Positions 26,001 to 35,110 of a stretch of DNA of 39,293 nt are shown in pieces. The DNA is taken from the NCBI GenBank assembly GCA_044450785.1, contig JBIOJM010000054.1, forward strand, positions 1 through 39,293. Direction: 5' to 3'. The notes under the pieces are model-generated. The model did not search any database. It was not told where the DNA came from and saw only the letters and a program-made list of their open reading frames with translations. The translations under genes and the position numbers were made by a program. This DNA is from JBIOJM01 sp044450785 (GTDB lineage: Bacteria; Planctomycetota; Planctomycetia; Isosphaerales; Isosphaeraceae). The first letter of the stretch is position 1, and each line of letters starts with the position of its first letter.

Positions 26001-29000
26001 TCCCCGCTCCTCGCGTGGTTGATCAGCCGGCCCGCCGCCCATCGCGCGGAGCGGCTGACAGGCGACCAGACGGCATTTCTGAACGACCTGGCGTGCAAGA
26101 CCTGGCGGTTCTTCGAAACGTTCGTCGGGCCGGAAGATCACTGGCTGCCGCCGGACAACTTTCAAGAACACCCCGTTGCCGTGATTGCGCACCGCACGTC
26201 GCCGACGAATATGGGCCTGGCGCTGCTGGCCAACCTGGCGGCGTACGACTTCGGCTACGTCTCGGTGGACGGGCTATTCGACCGCACGTGTCGAGCTCTG
26301 GATACGATGGAGGGCCTGGAACGATTCCGTGGGCACTTCTTCAACTGGTACGACACGCTGACGCTGAGGCCCTTGCCGCCGCGGTACGTCTCGACCGTTG
26401 ACAGTGGGAACCTCGCGGGGCACCTCCTCTGCTTGCGGGCGGGGCTGGACGACCTTGCCGACCGCCCGATCCTGCCGCCGCGAGCCTTTCTTGGTCTCAC
26501 CACAACCTTGCACGCTTTGATCGGCACCGTCGCAAGGAACAAAGGCGTGGGGAGCAGCGATCGCGCCTCGGCCGAAATAGGTTCGCGGATCGGCCGGTTG
26601 CGCAGCCAGCTCGACTTGTTTTCCGGTGCGCAGTCGCTGCACCGCCTGTCGGGGCTGGCGGCCTTGGCGACGGAACTGGCCGGCGGCCTGGGGGACAACC
26701 CCGATCTCGACGTGGCGTGGTGGGCCCAAGCCTTCGACCGGCAATGCCGCGCTCACCTCGAAACTCTCAAGCTGCTGGCGCCCTGGCTGCTCCTGGCTCC
26801 AGAGGATTTCACGCCCGGCGCGCCGGTTTTTGAACGGCTCCGCCCTGGTGAGGTCCCGACGCTGCGCGAGGTGGCAAGGCTCAGCCTGGAGCTGCCGCCA
26901 GTCGATCCAGAGCGGGGCGAGTGCGGAGAACTCGTCGAGTTGCGGAGGATCGTTGCGGAGGCGAGCACCCGTGCCGCCGAGCGGATCACCGCTCTCGAGA
27001 AGCTAGCGCTCCGCTGCGGCGAGCTCGCGGACCTGGATTACCAGTTCCTCTACGATCGATCGCGTCACCTGCTCGCGATCGGGTACAACGTCGACGACCG
27101 GCGCACCGACGCGAGCTTTTACGACTTGCTCGCGTCGGAAGCCCGACTGGCCAGCTTCGTCGGGATCGCGCAGGGCCACTTGCCTCAGGAGCACTGGTTC
27201 TCCCTGGGGCGGCTGTTGACCGCCACCCGGGGCGGGCCCGTGCTGATCTCCTGGAGCGGCTCGATGTTCGAGTACCTGATGCCGCTGCTCGTGATGCCGA
27301 CGTACGAGGACACGCTGCTCGACCAGACGTACCGGGCGGCTGTCGCACGTCAGATCGAGTACGGCGCTCAGCGCAGCGTGCCCTGGGGGGTCTCGGAATC
27401 GGGGTTTAATTCGACCGACGTTCACTTGAACTATCAGTACCGCGCGTTCGGTGTACCGGGTCTGGGATTGAAGCGCGGCTTGGCCGAGGACCTGGTTGTC
27501 GCACCGTACGCCACGGTCATGGCGCTGATGGTCGCCCCCCGGGAAGCATACGCCAACCTGCGGCGGATGGCCGGGGAAGGATTTGAGGGGCGGTACGGGT
27601 TCTACGAAGCCATCGACTACACAGGCTCTCGGCTGGCGCGGGGCCAGTCGAGCGCGGTCGTTCGCTCGTTCATGGCGCACCACCAAGGGATGTGTTTTCT
27701 GTCGCTCGCCTATCTTCTGCTGGACCGTCCGATGCAGCGGCGGTTCGAGTCGGACCTCTTGTTCCAGGCGACGGAGCTCCTGCTGCAAGAGCGAATCCCG
27801 GTCGCCAACCCGATCTATCCGAACGCCGCCGAGGCATCGGCGGCGGACCGGGTCGGGGGCGGGGAAGAGGTGCTGCTTCGGGTCTACAATAACCCGAATA
27901 CGCCGTGTCCGGAAGTGAATCTCATGTCCAACGGCCGTTATATGGTGATGGTCACCAACGCGGGCGGGGGCTACAGCCGCTGGAAGGACCTCGCGGTCAC
28001 GCGCTGGCGTGAGGATGCGACCCGCGACAACACCGGCTCGTTCTGCTACCTCCGCGACGTGACGACCGGTGACGTCTGGTCCGCCGCACACCAGCCCACG
28101 CTCCGGCGCGCCACGGATTACGAGGCGATCTTCTCCCAATCCCGGGCAGAGTTCCGCCGCCGCGACGGCGACTTCGATACGTACACGGAGATCGCCGTCT
28201 CGCCCGAGGACGACATCGAGCTGCGGCGGATCACGATCACCAACCGGTCGCGGGTGCGGCGGACCATCGACGTCGCGAGTTACGCCGAAGTCGTCCTCGC
28301 CCCTTCCGCGTCGGACGCGGCGCACCCGGCCTTCAGCAACCTGTTTGTGCAGACGGAGATCATTCGGACCCGCCAGGCGATTCTTTGCACCCGCCGGCCC
28401 CGGTCGGATCAGGACCGGGCCCCACTGATGTTCCACCTCATGGCGGTGCACGGGACAGCGGTCAGCGACACGTCATACGAGACCGATCGGCTCAAGTTCG
28501 TCGGGCGGGGACGTACCCTCGCCAATCCCGCATCATTGGACGGCTCTCCGTACCTCTCCGACAGCGAGGGCTCGGTCCTCGACCCGATCGTCGCGATCCG
28601 ACAATGGGTCGCGATCGACGCGGACGAGTCCGCGCGGATCGACCTCGTCACCGGCGTCGTCGAGACACGGGAGGCGGCGCTCGAGCTCATCGAGAAGTAT
28701 CGCGACAGGACCCTGGCCGACCGCGTCTTCGACCTGGCCTGGTCCCACGGCCAGGTCATCCTGCGCCAGCTCAACGTCACCGAGGCCGACGCCCAGCTCT
28801 ACGGACGACTGGGGAGCTCGATCCTCTACGCCAACCCCGCGCACCGGGCCAACCCGAGCCTGTTGATGAAGAACCGCCGGGGGCAATCCGGCCTGTGGGG
28901 CCACGGAATCTCCGGCGATTTGCCGATCGTTCTCCTGCGGATCGCCGATCAGGAGAAGATCGAGCTGGTCCGCCAGCTCGTTCAGGCCCACGCCTTCTGG

Positions 29001-31739
29001 CGAACCAAGGGGCTGACGGTCGACCTGGTGATCTGGAACGAGGACCTGTCGGGCTATCGCCAGGCGTTGCAGGATCAAATCATGGGCCTGATCGCCGCCG
29101 GCGTCGAGGCCCAGGTGGTGGACCGGCCGGGCGGCATCTTCGTCCGGCGCCCGGACCAGATGTCGGACGAGGACCGCACCCTGTTTCAAACCGTCGCCCG
29201 TCTGATTGTCGACGACAGCGAAGGCACACTGGCCGACCAGCACGAGCGCCGCGGGAGAGTCGAGCCGAGCGTCCCCCGATTCCGGCCGGTTCGGGGCGCC
29301 CGCGCCGAGACCGCCCTGGCCGTCGAAACGCCCTGGCGCGACTTGTCCTACTTCAACGGGTTGGGCGGGTTCACGCGCGACGGGCATGAGTACGTCATCA
29401 CGACCGCTCCGGGGCGGGTGACGCCGGCGCCGTGGGTTAATGTGCTGGCGAATCCCTCCTTCGGTACGGTCGTCTCGGAGAGCGGCGGGTCATACACCTG
29501 GTGCGAGAACGCCCACGAGCTGCGTCTCACGCCCTGGTACAACGACCCCGTCAGCGACTCGAGCGGTGAGGCCCTGTACCTCCGCGACGAGGAGTCCGGC
29601 CGGTACTGGTCGCCGACACCGCTTCCCGCGCGCGGTGCCACGCCGTACGTCAGCCGGCACGGTTTCGGCTACAGCGTCTTCGAGCACGCCGAGGACGGCA
29701 TCACGTCGGAGCTGTGGGTCTACGTCGCCACGGACGCGCCCGTGAAGTTCGCGGTGCTCAAGCTTCGTAACGAGTCGGGGCGTCCACGCCGTCTGTCCGC
29801 GACCGCTTACTGCGAGTGGGTGCTGGGTGACCTCCGCCCCAGATCGTTGATGTACGTCACGACCTCGGTCGACCCCAAGACCGGCGCCGTCTTCGCCCGT
29901 AACCCCAACGGCGCCGAGTTCGCCGGCCGCGTCGCCTTCCTCGACGCGAACGAGGCCGCGCGGAGCGTCACCGGCGATCGGGCGGAGTTCCTCGGCCGAA
30001 ATGGCTCGCCCGCGAGCCCGGCCTCCATGACGCGGGCCCGCCTCTCCGGCCGGGTCGGCGCCGCCCTGGACCCGTGCGCCGCGATGCAAGTCCCGTTCGA
30101 GCTGGCCGCCGGACAGGAGCATGAGGTCTGCTTCACCCTTGGGATCGGTCAAGACGGCGACGATGCCCGCAACCTGATCCAGCGCTTCCGCGGGTCGAAC
30201 CCGGCGCGTCGCGCGCTGGAGGCAGTCTGGCAGTACTGGAACCACACCCTGGGCGCGATCAACGTGGACACGCCCGACCCGTCGGTCAACTTCCTGGCGA
30301 ACGGCTGGCTCCTTTACCAGACGCTGGCGTGCCGCGTCTGGGCGCGCAGCGGTTTTTACCAGTCGGGCGGGGCTTTCGGCTTCCGCGACCAACTCCAGGA
30401 TGTGATGGCGCTGCTCCACGCCGAGCCACGCCTGTTCCGCGAGCATATCCTCCGCTGTGCGTCCCACCAGTTCCGGGAGGGGGACGTCCAGCACTGGTGG
30501 CATCCGCCCACCGGCCGCGGCGTGCGCACGCACTTCTCCGACGACTACTTGTGGCTGCCGCTGGCGACCTGTCGCTACGTCTCGAGGACCGGCGATACCG
30601 GGGTGCTCGACGAGCGCATTCCCTTCCTCGACGGGCGCCCGGTCAAGCCCGACGAAGAATCCTATTACGACCTTCCCTCCCGGTCCGACGAGACCGCCAC
30701 GTTATACGATCATTGCGTGCGTTCGATTACGAACGGACTGAAGTTCGGCGCGCACGGGCTGCCGAAGATGGGCTGCGGGGACTGGAACGACGGCATGAAC
30801 CTGGTGGGTGAGCACGGCGAAGGAGAGAGCGTCTGGCTGGCATTTTTCCTGTTCGACGTGCTCACGCAGTTCGCCGAGGTCGCGGGCATGCGCGGCGACG
30901 CGGCCTTCAAAGAACGCTGCGTCGGCGAGGCCGGCCTGCTGCGGTTGAGCATCGAGGCGAACGCGTGGGACGGTGAATGGTATCGCCGCGCCTACTTTGA
31001 CGACGGTGAGCCGCTCGGGTCGGCGACCAACCCCGAATGCCAGATCGATTCGATCCCGCAGAGCTGGTCCGTGCTCTCGGGCGCGGGCGGCCTGGAGCGC
31101 TCGCGGACGGCGATGGACGCGGTCTACCGCCGCCTCGTCCGCAAGGACGATGCCCTGATCCAGCTCTTCGATCCGCCGTTCGACAAGTCCTCTTTGAACC
31201 CGGGTTACATCAAAGGATACGTTCCTGGCGTGCGTGAGAACGGCGGCCAGTACACTCACGCGGCGGTCTGGGCGGCGATGGCGTTCGCCGCGCTCGGCGA
31301 CCACGGCCGCGCCTGGGAGTTGCTCTCGCTGATCAACCCGACCCGGCACGGCTCGACCCCCGAAGGGATCGCGACCTATCGGGTCGAGCCTTACGTCGTC
31401 GCCGCCGACGTCTACGCCTTGCCGCCGCACACCGGGCGGGGCGGCTGGACCTGGTACACGGGCTCTGCCGGCTGGATGTACCGTTTCATCGTGGAGTCGA
31501 TCTTGGGTATTCGGCTCCACGTCGATCGACTACGAATCTCGCCCTGCCTCCCCGCCGAATGGCGGTCGTGCAAGGTCCACTATCGCTATCGGGAGACCAT
31601 CCACCACATCACGATCAACCAAGCCGAGGGAGGCGGCACCGTGACGCGCGTGATCATGGACGGCGTCGAGCAAGCTGACAAGGCGATCCCCCTCAAGGAT
31701 GACCGCCTCGAGCACTTCGCCGAAATCGAAATCGGCTAG
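23037..31739 (+). CDS. ndvB: Cyclic beta-1,2-glucan synthase (NdvB/ChvB-like), 2,900 residues
   Basis: This giant inner-membrane enzyme should polymerise UDP-glucose, cyclise and trim beta-1,2-glucan, as in Rhizobium NdvB, Agrobacterium ChvB and Brucella Cgs (about 2,830 residues). Order of parts: an N-terminal helical region; transmembrane helices at about 417-475; a GT84 domain with LDTDTQLPRD (about 636), LSHDLLEG (about 746) and RRHRWVRGDWQ (about 780); more helices at about 828-862 and 960-995; a glucoamylase-like/DUF3131 region (about 1010-1560); and two GH94-type beta-sandwich regions with a C-terminal GH94 phosphorylase catalytic part (DWNDGMNLVGEHGEGESVW near 2581). The ATG at 23037 lacks a clear ribosome-binding site, and 23091 is an alternative start. 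The frame is intact. Other family members make linear beta-1,2-glucan. No transporter (NdvA-like) gene is adjacent. Confidence 0.92.
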   Translation: MTLRAKLILPLARVRGVVMPRAPRDEQPLRSELLSVDQLELHAKAVAGWHQVDGKRGPDLLLSRLADNEAVLVRTHELATAAVVAKRRIASASEWLLDNFYLIEEQIRTARRHLPRGYSRELPRLRNGPRAGYPRGYDIALELIAHVDGRVDAEGFRSFVAAYQTVAPLTLGELWAIPIMLRLALIENLRRIAVRIADDERDRNNANHWSDRLTEVAENDPRSLILVLADMATSNPPMSSAFVAELARRLQGHGPALAFPLTWVEQRLSEENQTIERLVHSEGRRQAADQVSIGNSIGSLRLLGTTDWREFVETMSLVDEVLREDPAGLYGAMDFATRDLYRHAIEEIAKNSPLSQVDVARKAVDLARDDLALRHVDGQAEHVGFYLIGKGRPQLERSARCARSIGARLGEIGRRFPLAFYLGAILALTVALTTGFLAQGWAYGSSSWAMMAVAIPLALGVSHLVIALVNRLVTTLIAPKPLPKLDFSRGLPPEARTLVAVPTMLVSDQNVDDLLEGLEVRYLANQDDNLHFALLTDFRDAPQETMPDDEALVRRAKEGIEDLNARFKGKRGDRFFLFHRPRRWDARERIWMGYERKRGKLSALNALLRGRPGAHFSLVVGETSVLPAVRYVITLDTDTQLPRDVAGQLVGTIAHPLNRPRYDERARLVREGYGILQPRVAESMPVGGRSWFLHLFGGEAGVDPYTRTVSDVYQDVFAEGSFIGKGIYDVDAFMRVLDGQFPENLILSHDLLEGCYARTALVSDIQLYESSPSRYLADVSRRHRWVRGDWQIAPWLLPHVPGPARARLENPISALSRWKVLDNLRRSLEAPALVMVLVMGWAVLRPAWFWSLVVAGIGLLTPLLRSAAGLVRRPRDLPIGLHLRAVLRSIGRDLAQSGLTLVFLPYEAYSNLDAVVRTVVRMHLTHVHLLEWTTSSESGQLSRADNLAGVVRAMAIAPALATALAVGLEFMRPEALAAAWPWLGLWFASPLLAWLISRPAAHRAERLTGDQTAFLNDLACKTWRFFETFVGPEDHWLPPDNFQEHPVAVIAHRTSPTNMGLALLANLAAYDFGYVSVDGLFDRTCRALDTMEGLERFRGHFFNWYDTLTLRPLPPRYVSTVDSGNLAGHLLCLRAGLDDLADRPILPPRAFLGLTTTLHALIGTVARNKGVGSSDRASAEIGSRIGRLRSQLDLFSGAQSLHRLSGLAALATELAGGLGDNPDLDVAWWAQAFDRQCRAHLETLKLLAPWLLLAPEDFTPGAPVFERLRPGEVPTLREVARLSLELPPVDPERGECGELVELRRIVAEASTRAAERITALEKLALRCGELADLDYQFLYDRSRHLLAIGYNVDDRRTDASFYDLLASEARLASFVGIAQGHLPQEHWFSLGRLLTATRGGPVLISWSGSMFEYLMPLLVMPTYEDTLLDQTYRAAVARQIEYGAQRSVPWGVSESGFNSTDVHLNYQYRAFGVPGLGLKRGLAEDLVVAPYATVMALMVAPREAYANLRRMAGEGFEGRYGFYEAIDYTGSRLARGQSSAVVRSFMAHHQGMCFLSLAYLLLDRPMQRRFESDLLFQATELLLQERIPVANPIYPNAAEASAADRVGGGEEVLLRVYNNPNTPCPEVNLMSNGRYMVMVTNAGGGYSRWKDLAVTRWREDATRDNTGSFCYLRDVTTGDVWSAAHQPTLRRATDYEAIFSQSRAEFRRRDGDFDTYTEIAVSPEDDIELRRITITNRSRVRRTIDVASYAEVVLAPSASDAAHPAFSNLFVQTEIIRTRQAILCTRRPRSDQDRAPLMFHLMAVHGTAVSDTSYETDRLKFVGRGRTLANPASLDGSPYLSDSEGSVLDPIVAIRQWVAIDADESARIDLVTGVVETREAALELIEKYRDRTLADRVFDLAWSHGQVILRQLNVTEADAQLYGRLGSSILYANPAHRANPSLLMKNRRGQSGLWGHGISGDLPIVLLRIADQEKIELVRQLVQAHAFWRTKGLTVDLVIWNEDLSGYRQALQDQIMGLIAAGVEAQVVDRPGGIFVRRPDQMSDEDRTLFQTVARLIVDDSEGTLADQHERRGRVEPSVPRFRPVRGARAETALAVETPWRDLSYFNGLGGFTRDGHEYVITTAPGRVTPAPWVNVLANPSFGTVVSESGGSYTWCENAHELRLTPWYNDPVSDSSGEALYLRDEESGRYWSPTPLPARGATPYVSRHGFGYSVFEHAEDGITSELWVYVATDAPVKFAVLKLRNESGRPRRLSATAYCEWVLGDLRPRSLMYVTTSVDPKTGAVFARNPNGAEFAGRVAFLDANEAARSVTGDRAEFLGRNGSPASPASMTRARLSGRVGAALDPCAAMQVPFELAAGQEHEVCFTLGIGQDGDDARNLIQRFRGSNPARRALEAVWQYWNHTLGAINVDTPDPSVNFLANGWLLYQTLACRVWARSGFYQSGGAFGFRDQLQDVMALLHAEPRLFREHILRCASHQFREGDVQHWWHPPTGRGVRTHFSDDYLWLPLATCRYVSRTGDTGVLDERIPFLDGRPVKPDEESYYDLPSRSDETATLYDHCVRSITNGLKFGAHGLPKMGCGDWNDGMNLVGEHGEGESVWLAFFLFDVLTQFAEVAGMRGDAAFKERCVGEAGLLRLSIEANAWDGEWYRRAYFDDGEPLGSATNPECQIDSIPQSWSVLSGAGGLERSRTAMDAVYRRLVRKDDALIQLFDPPFDKSSLNPGYIKGYVPGVRENGGQYTHAAVWAAMAFAALGDHGRAWELLSLINPTRHGSTPEGIATYRVEPYVVAADVYALPPHTGRGGWTWYTGSAGWMYRFIVESILGIRLHVDRLRISPCLPAEWRSCKVHYRYRETIHHITINQAEGGGTVTRVIMDGVEQADKAIPLKDDRLEHFAEIEIG

Positions 31740-31767
31740 TGGGACGTCAATCTTGGATTGACGGGCT

Positions 31768-31833
31768 GCTGGGCGCGGGTCTCCTGACCCCGCCCCTCCA
31801 GTTGCTGGGCGCGGGTCTCCTGACCCCGCCCCT
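31768..31833. repeat. Two-copy direct repeat with near-palindromic core
   Basis: A 30-base unit starting GCTGGGCGCGGGTCTCC occurs at 31768-31797 and 31804-31833, period 36. Each contains GCGGGTC-tcct-GACCCCGC, which is nearly self-complementary. It lies 28 bases after the glucan synthase stop and may act as an mRNA 3' end. Confidence 0.75.
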
Positions 31834-31978
31834 TGGGCTGCTCGAGTTTCCCGTAGCTGAAGCTCCGTTTGCTCCAGTCATGAACCAGCAAGGCAAATCG
31901 CATCGGTCCTGAATTGGCGAATCACTGATGTGATTCATGGGATCGGTCGGGTCATCCCGAGCCAGACGCTGCCAGGGT

Positions 31979-32146
31979 TCACAGGTCCAACCGCTTCATC
32001 TCTCCAAAAGCCGCGATCATCGCGGAAAGGGTCGTCTCGGTCGTGCTCCCCTGCTTCCAGTTGCGATACCGGCGCACAAACTCGTCGGCGATCGTCACGT
32101 AGTCAACCTGTCGGATGGCGACTCGAACGCCTCGCTTGGTCGGCAT
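31979..32146 (-). CDS. Small protein, 55 residues, partner of the AAA ATPase
   Basis: This short gene starts three bases after the stop of the ATPase gene and is on the same strand. The sequence begins MPTKRGVRVAIRQVDYVTIA and is mixed charged with predicted helices (DEFVRRYRNWKQG, AMIAAFGEMKRLDL). The coding character and tight spacing support it as real. It could be a toxin, antitoxin or regulator in a two-gene module with the ATPase, or a truncated leftover of a longer partner. It is not recognised. Confidence 0.6.
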   Translation of the reverse strand: MPTKRGVRVAIRQVDYVTIADEFVRRYRNWKQGSTTETTLSAMIAAFGEMKRLDL

Positions 32147-32149
32147 GGC

Positions 32150-33271
32150 CTACTCCCAGCCCCTGGCCACGATCTCGGCCGGGAGAAGTCCGTCGTCTCC
32201 GGTCGTCTCGAACGGCTCCGTGCGAACCGGTCCCAGGCTGTCGCGGAAAAAGCGAACGCCCTGCGAGGAGGCGAGGTAGTTGATGAGCTCGGGATGATGA
32301 GAAATCAGCAAGCACTGGCTCGCGGTCTCGCGGGTTCGGTCGATCAGCTCGATCAGCCAGGGCTGGAGCTCGCGGAGCGCCACGTAGTTGTCGGGTTCGT
32401 CCAGGCACAACGTCGTGTCGGCTCCCACGGCACTGTGCAGAACTGTGAAAAGGGCGACCAGGTTGCGCTGGCCATCGGATAACTCGTCGAAATTCAGCGA
32501 GAATCTCGGAGTAGCCGCTCCCGGGCCATCGCTCTCGTACTGAAAGTCGAACTTGAGGACCCTGCTCGTCTCACCGGCCTTTGCCAGTTTGAAGCCGATC
32601 AATCCCTCCAGGACGCCGTCTTTGAGGCCATTCTGGATGCGGGGAACAACATCGATCGACTCCTGTGACAGATGGCGAAGCCACGAGGCCAGGTGACGCA
32701 AAAAACGATCGGGGCGAGCGACCTCCGCGTCACTTTGAGCTGTCATCCTCAGAGGATCCGGCGAGAAGACGTAGATCCGCTCGACACGACGACGGAACCA
32801 GGTCAGGAGTGTATTGTCCTGTCGATCGGGAATGGTCGGGATACCCGACCGAGACCAATCCAGTGGGAAAATCGGTCCGGCCGAGCCGTCGTCGCGAAAG
32901 AGATGGGCGTCCTTCCCATCGAATTGGTAGAGCATCTTCTGGCCGAATCGCAGCTCTTCGTTCGCGATGCGGTTCTTCGTGCTCTTGGGCTCGTGCTCGA
33001 CGACCAGCCGGTATCGATAGATGCCGTCGTTGCCCTTGATCCCCAGCTCAAACGTCTGTGCGCGGCGCTTGTCCCACGCCGTCAGCGTACTCGTGGGGAA
33101 GCTCTGGCTCGTCGTGTTCCCCTCGGTGAGAAAATCACGGATGCTCTCGATGACGTCGAAGAGCGCTGACTTCCCGCTCCCGTTGCCGCCCGGGATGAGC
33201 TGGATGGCCTGTGGTTGAAGCTCGAAGTTCACAAAACATTTATAGTTGTCGATGTACACGCGGTCGATCAT
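32150..33271 (-). CDS. AAA family ATPase (AAA_21/OLD-like)
   Basis: This 373-residue ABC-type ATPase has Walker A GGNGSGKS (28-35), an ABC-like signature LSDGQRN (264-270), Walker B LCLDEPDN (about 288-295) and a switch region LLISHHPEL. This fits the AAA_21/AAA_15 group related to OLD nucleases and to ATPases of several antiphage modules. No TOPRIM domain is present in the chain, so it would need a partner for nuclease action. The start at 33271 (MIDRVYIDNYKCF) gives the canonical first strand of the fold; the longer frame is not supported. A 55-residue ORF follows directly. The neighbours are pseudogenes, so it may be part of a decayed defence island. Confidence 0.85.
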   Translation of the reverse strand: MIDRVYIDNYKCFVNFELQPQAIQLIPGGNGSGKSALFDVIESIRDFLTEGNTTSQSFPTSTLTAWDKRRAQTFELGIKGNDGIYRYRLVVEHEPKSTKNRIANEELRFGQKMLYQFDGKDAHLFRDDGSAGPIFPLDWSRSGIPTIPDRQDNTLLTWFRRRVERIYVFSPDPLRMTAQSDAEVARPDRFLRHLASWLRHLSQESIDVVPRIQNGLKDGVLEGLIGFKLAKAGETSRVLKFDFQYESDGPGAATPRFSLNFDELSDGQRNLVALFTVLHSAVGADTTLCLDEPDNYVALRELQPWLIELIDRTRETASQCLLISHHPELINYLASSQGVRFFRDSLGPVRTEPFETTGDDGLLPAEIVARGWE

Positions 33272-33473
33272 TCCTGAGCCTCCACTGTCCACTCCCGGAG
33301 TTGGGATGAGTTCATCCTTCTTGATTGTCGCTTTCCGGCAGTTAGATGACCAGACTCGCCTCAAGCTCGTCAGGACGTCGTTGCCTTGCCGTAACGTTCT
33401 TGAAAGACCTCGTAGGCTCGCGCGTCGTCGGCCTCGCGGTCGACCTTGTTGAGACGAGACCCAACCGCGAGCG

Positions 33474-34305
33474 CTACTGAAAGACCATGCGTTCCGGGCA
33501 GAAACGGGTCAGCTTGTCGGCGTCGATGTCGATGCCCAGTCCAGCTCGCGACGGGATCGTCAGCAGGCCTTGGTCATCAAGATGGAATGGTTCGGTCGTG
33601 ATCTCATCCCAGGTCATCGGGCGGGAGCGGCTCCTCGAACCAGACGATGCCGAAGTCGGCCAGCATGTTTGCCGTGTTCCGCGCCCAGTTGGTGCCATGC
33701 GGCCAGAACTGTTCGCTTCCCCCGGCGTCGATCATCAGCTCGACGTCGTCCCCCACCGTCTGGCGGGCGGTCCGCACCAGCAACTCGTCGAACTTGCGGT
33801 CGCGCCGGCCAAACGGCCGCCACCCCAGCTTGATCGCCTTGAATCCGCGCTCGACGACGTGCGCGAGCGACCGCTGAAGCGCCGCCGGCTCGTCGAAGAG
33901 GATCGACCCGTACGGCTTGATGCTGTGACGGTATATGCCCCCCAGCAGCCGAGAGACGGGTTGCTTACAGGATTTGCCCATGAGGTCCCACAGGGCGATG
34001 TCGATGCCGCTGATGGCGTGCTCGACGGACCCGCCTCGCCCCTGCCAGAAGCTGGACTGGCGGAGCGTCTCAGAGACCCGTTCCGGCTCGACCGCCGATT
34101 GCCCCTTGAGCAGCGGCCAGAGCAGCTCGATCGCCCCGGCCACGAGCTTGCCCGAGGTGTAGCAACTGCCGTAACCAACGAGTCCGTCGTCGGTCCTGAC
34201 GATGAGCAGCGAATGCAGGTTCTCCTGCGGCTCGTGCCCCTGCGGCCAGCCACCGTCGGCGGTCGCGCCGGTGAGCGGACAAACGTCGATTGCCACGATC
34301 TTCAT
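33474..34305 (-). pseudogene. Enolase-superfamily (mandelate racemase/muconate lactonizing-like) gene with internal deletion
   Basis: The N-terminal 230 residues match a mandelate-racemase-like enzyme: the capping domain (MKIVAIDVCPLTG...), HAISGIDIALWDLMGK, GFKAIKLGW, first metal ligand in MIDAGG and second in WFEEPLPPDD. The frame then stops at 33604. The family C-terminus (WDEITTEPFHLDDQGLLTI...LGIDIDADKL) continues in another frame to a stop at 33474. The barrel part with the third metal ligand and the catalytic His/Asp is missing between the two. So one deletion (junction near 33605-33620) removed roughly 100 or more residues and shifted the frame. It is not expected to be active. Confidence 0.8.
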
Positions 34306-34338
34306 TTTGCCTCCCTCCGCCATTCCTTGATCAGTGTG

Positions 34339-34539
34339 TCATGGTGTCGCCTGTGAACTCACAGTCGACTTCAGCTCCGCGACCATTTCCAGCACCTTCG
34401 CGGTGATCTTGGCCGCGGCATCGACCTCGGGGTAGCTCAACCGGGCGCGCCAGGACTCGTAACCCCCCAGCGCGTGCTGTTCCCTGGTCGCCTGATAGCC
34501 TTTGTAACCATTGGCCGGCTCGATCGTGAAGACTGGCAT
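34339..34539 (-). pseudogene. C-terminal fragment of a neutral/alkaline ceramidase-like protein
   Basis: This 66-codon frame contains ANGYKGYQATREQHALGGYESW and EVDAAAKITAKVLEM (shown in parts). I recall this from the C-terminal part of planctomycete neutral/alkaline non-lysosomal ceramidase-domain proteins. The rest of the gene is absent upstream. It ends 33 bases before the enolase-superfamily pseudogene, so both may have belonged to one lost operon. Confidence 0.55.
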
Positions 34540-34801
34540 TTGAAAGAAACAATGAAAACGTGGGCCGAGTCAGCAAAGCTAGCAACTTGTCAGAATCACT
34601 CGTTTTTCAAAATTGGGGAGCCACGCCACGGCGCAGTCGAGACGGCCTCGTTCGCCTTGTGGGTCTAGACCCATAAGGTGCTCGTGTCACAGAAATCGAG
34701 AGTCCCGCGCGCCGATTCAGCAAGACTCCACGCCTTGAAATCGAGAATTCTTCTGGACCGCGCTGGTGGCAGGCATCGCCGACAAGATTGCTGGGCCCTA
34801 G

Positions 34802-35110
34802 CCCAGAGCACGAGGTCGACGACAGTCCGAGCGTGACCTCGGATTGATCCCAAGTGCCGGTCTCGCGACCGATCCGGACTGGCTCCACGAGGGGGCCAGG
34901 GTGTCGGCCTACTTCGACGGGATCAGTCGTAGCCAGCACGTCGACCCCAAGACGGCACAGAGGGATCAGTTAATCCGGGGCATGCTTCAACTCGACGGGT
35001 ACACCGTCATCGTGGTTCAGTCCCATGACCTGGATGATCCCCAAGCAGTCAGACTGCACGTGAACAACATTGCCCATGCAATCGGGATCGGCAACGTATT
35101 GGTATCATGA
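34802..35110 (+). pseudogene. C-terminal fragment of a helicase/nuclease-like protein
   Basis: The plus-strand frame open from 34802 encodes DPDWLHEGARVSAYFDGISR, QRDQLIRGMLQLDGYTVIVV and SHDLDDPQAVRLHV. This recalls the Vsr-like nuclease tail at the end of some very large antiphage-type helicases, where an N-terminal ATPase precedes it. No start or upstream domain is present, so it is a 5'-truncated relic. A self-contained 88-residue protein from TTG at 34844 is less likely. Confidence 0.5.

Noticed and set aside
27003..28451. Long minus-strand frame inside the glucan synthase gene
   Set aside because: It lies opposite intact GH94-type coding sequence, and its composition is typical of antisense frames.
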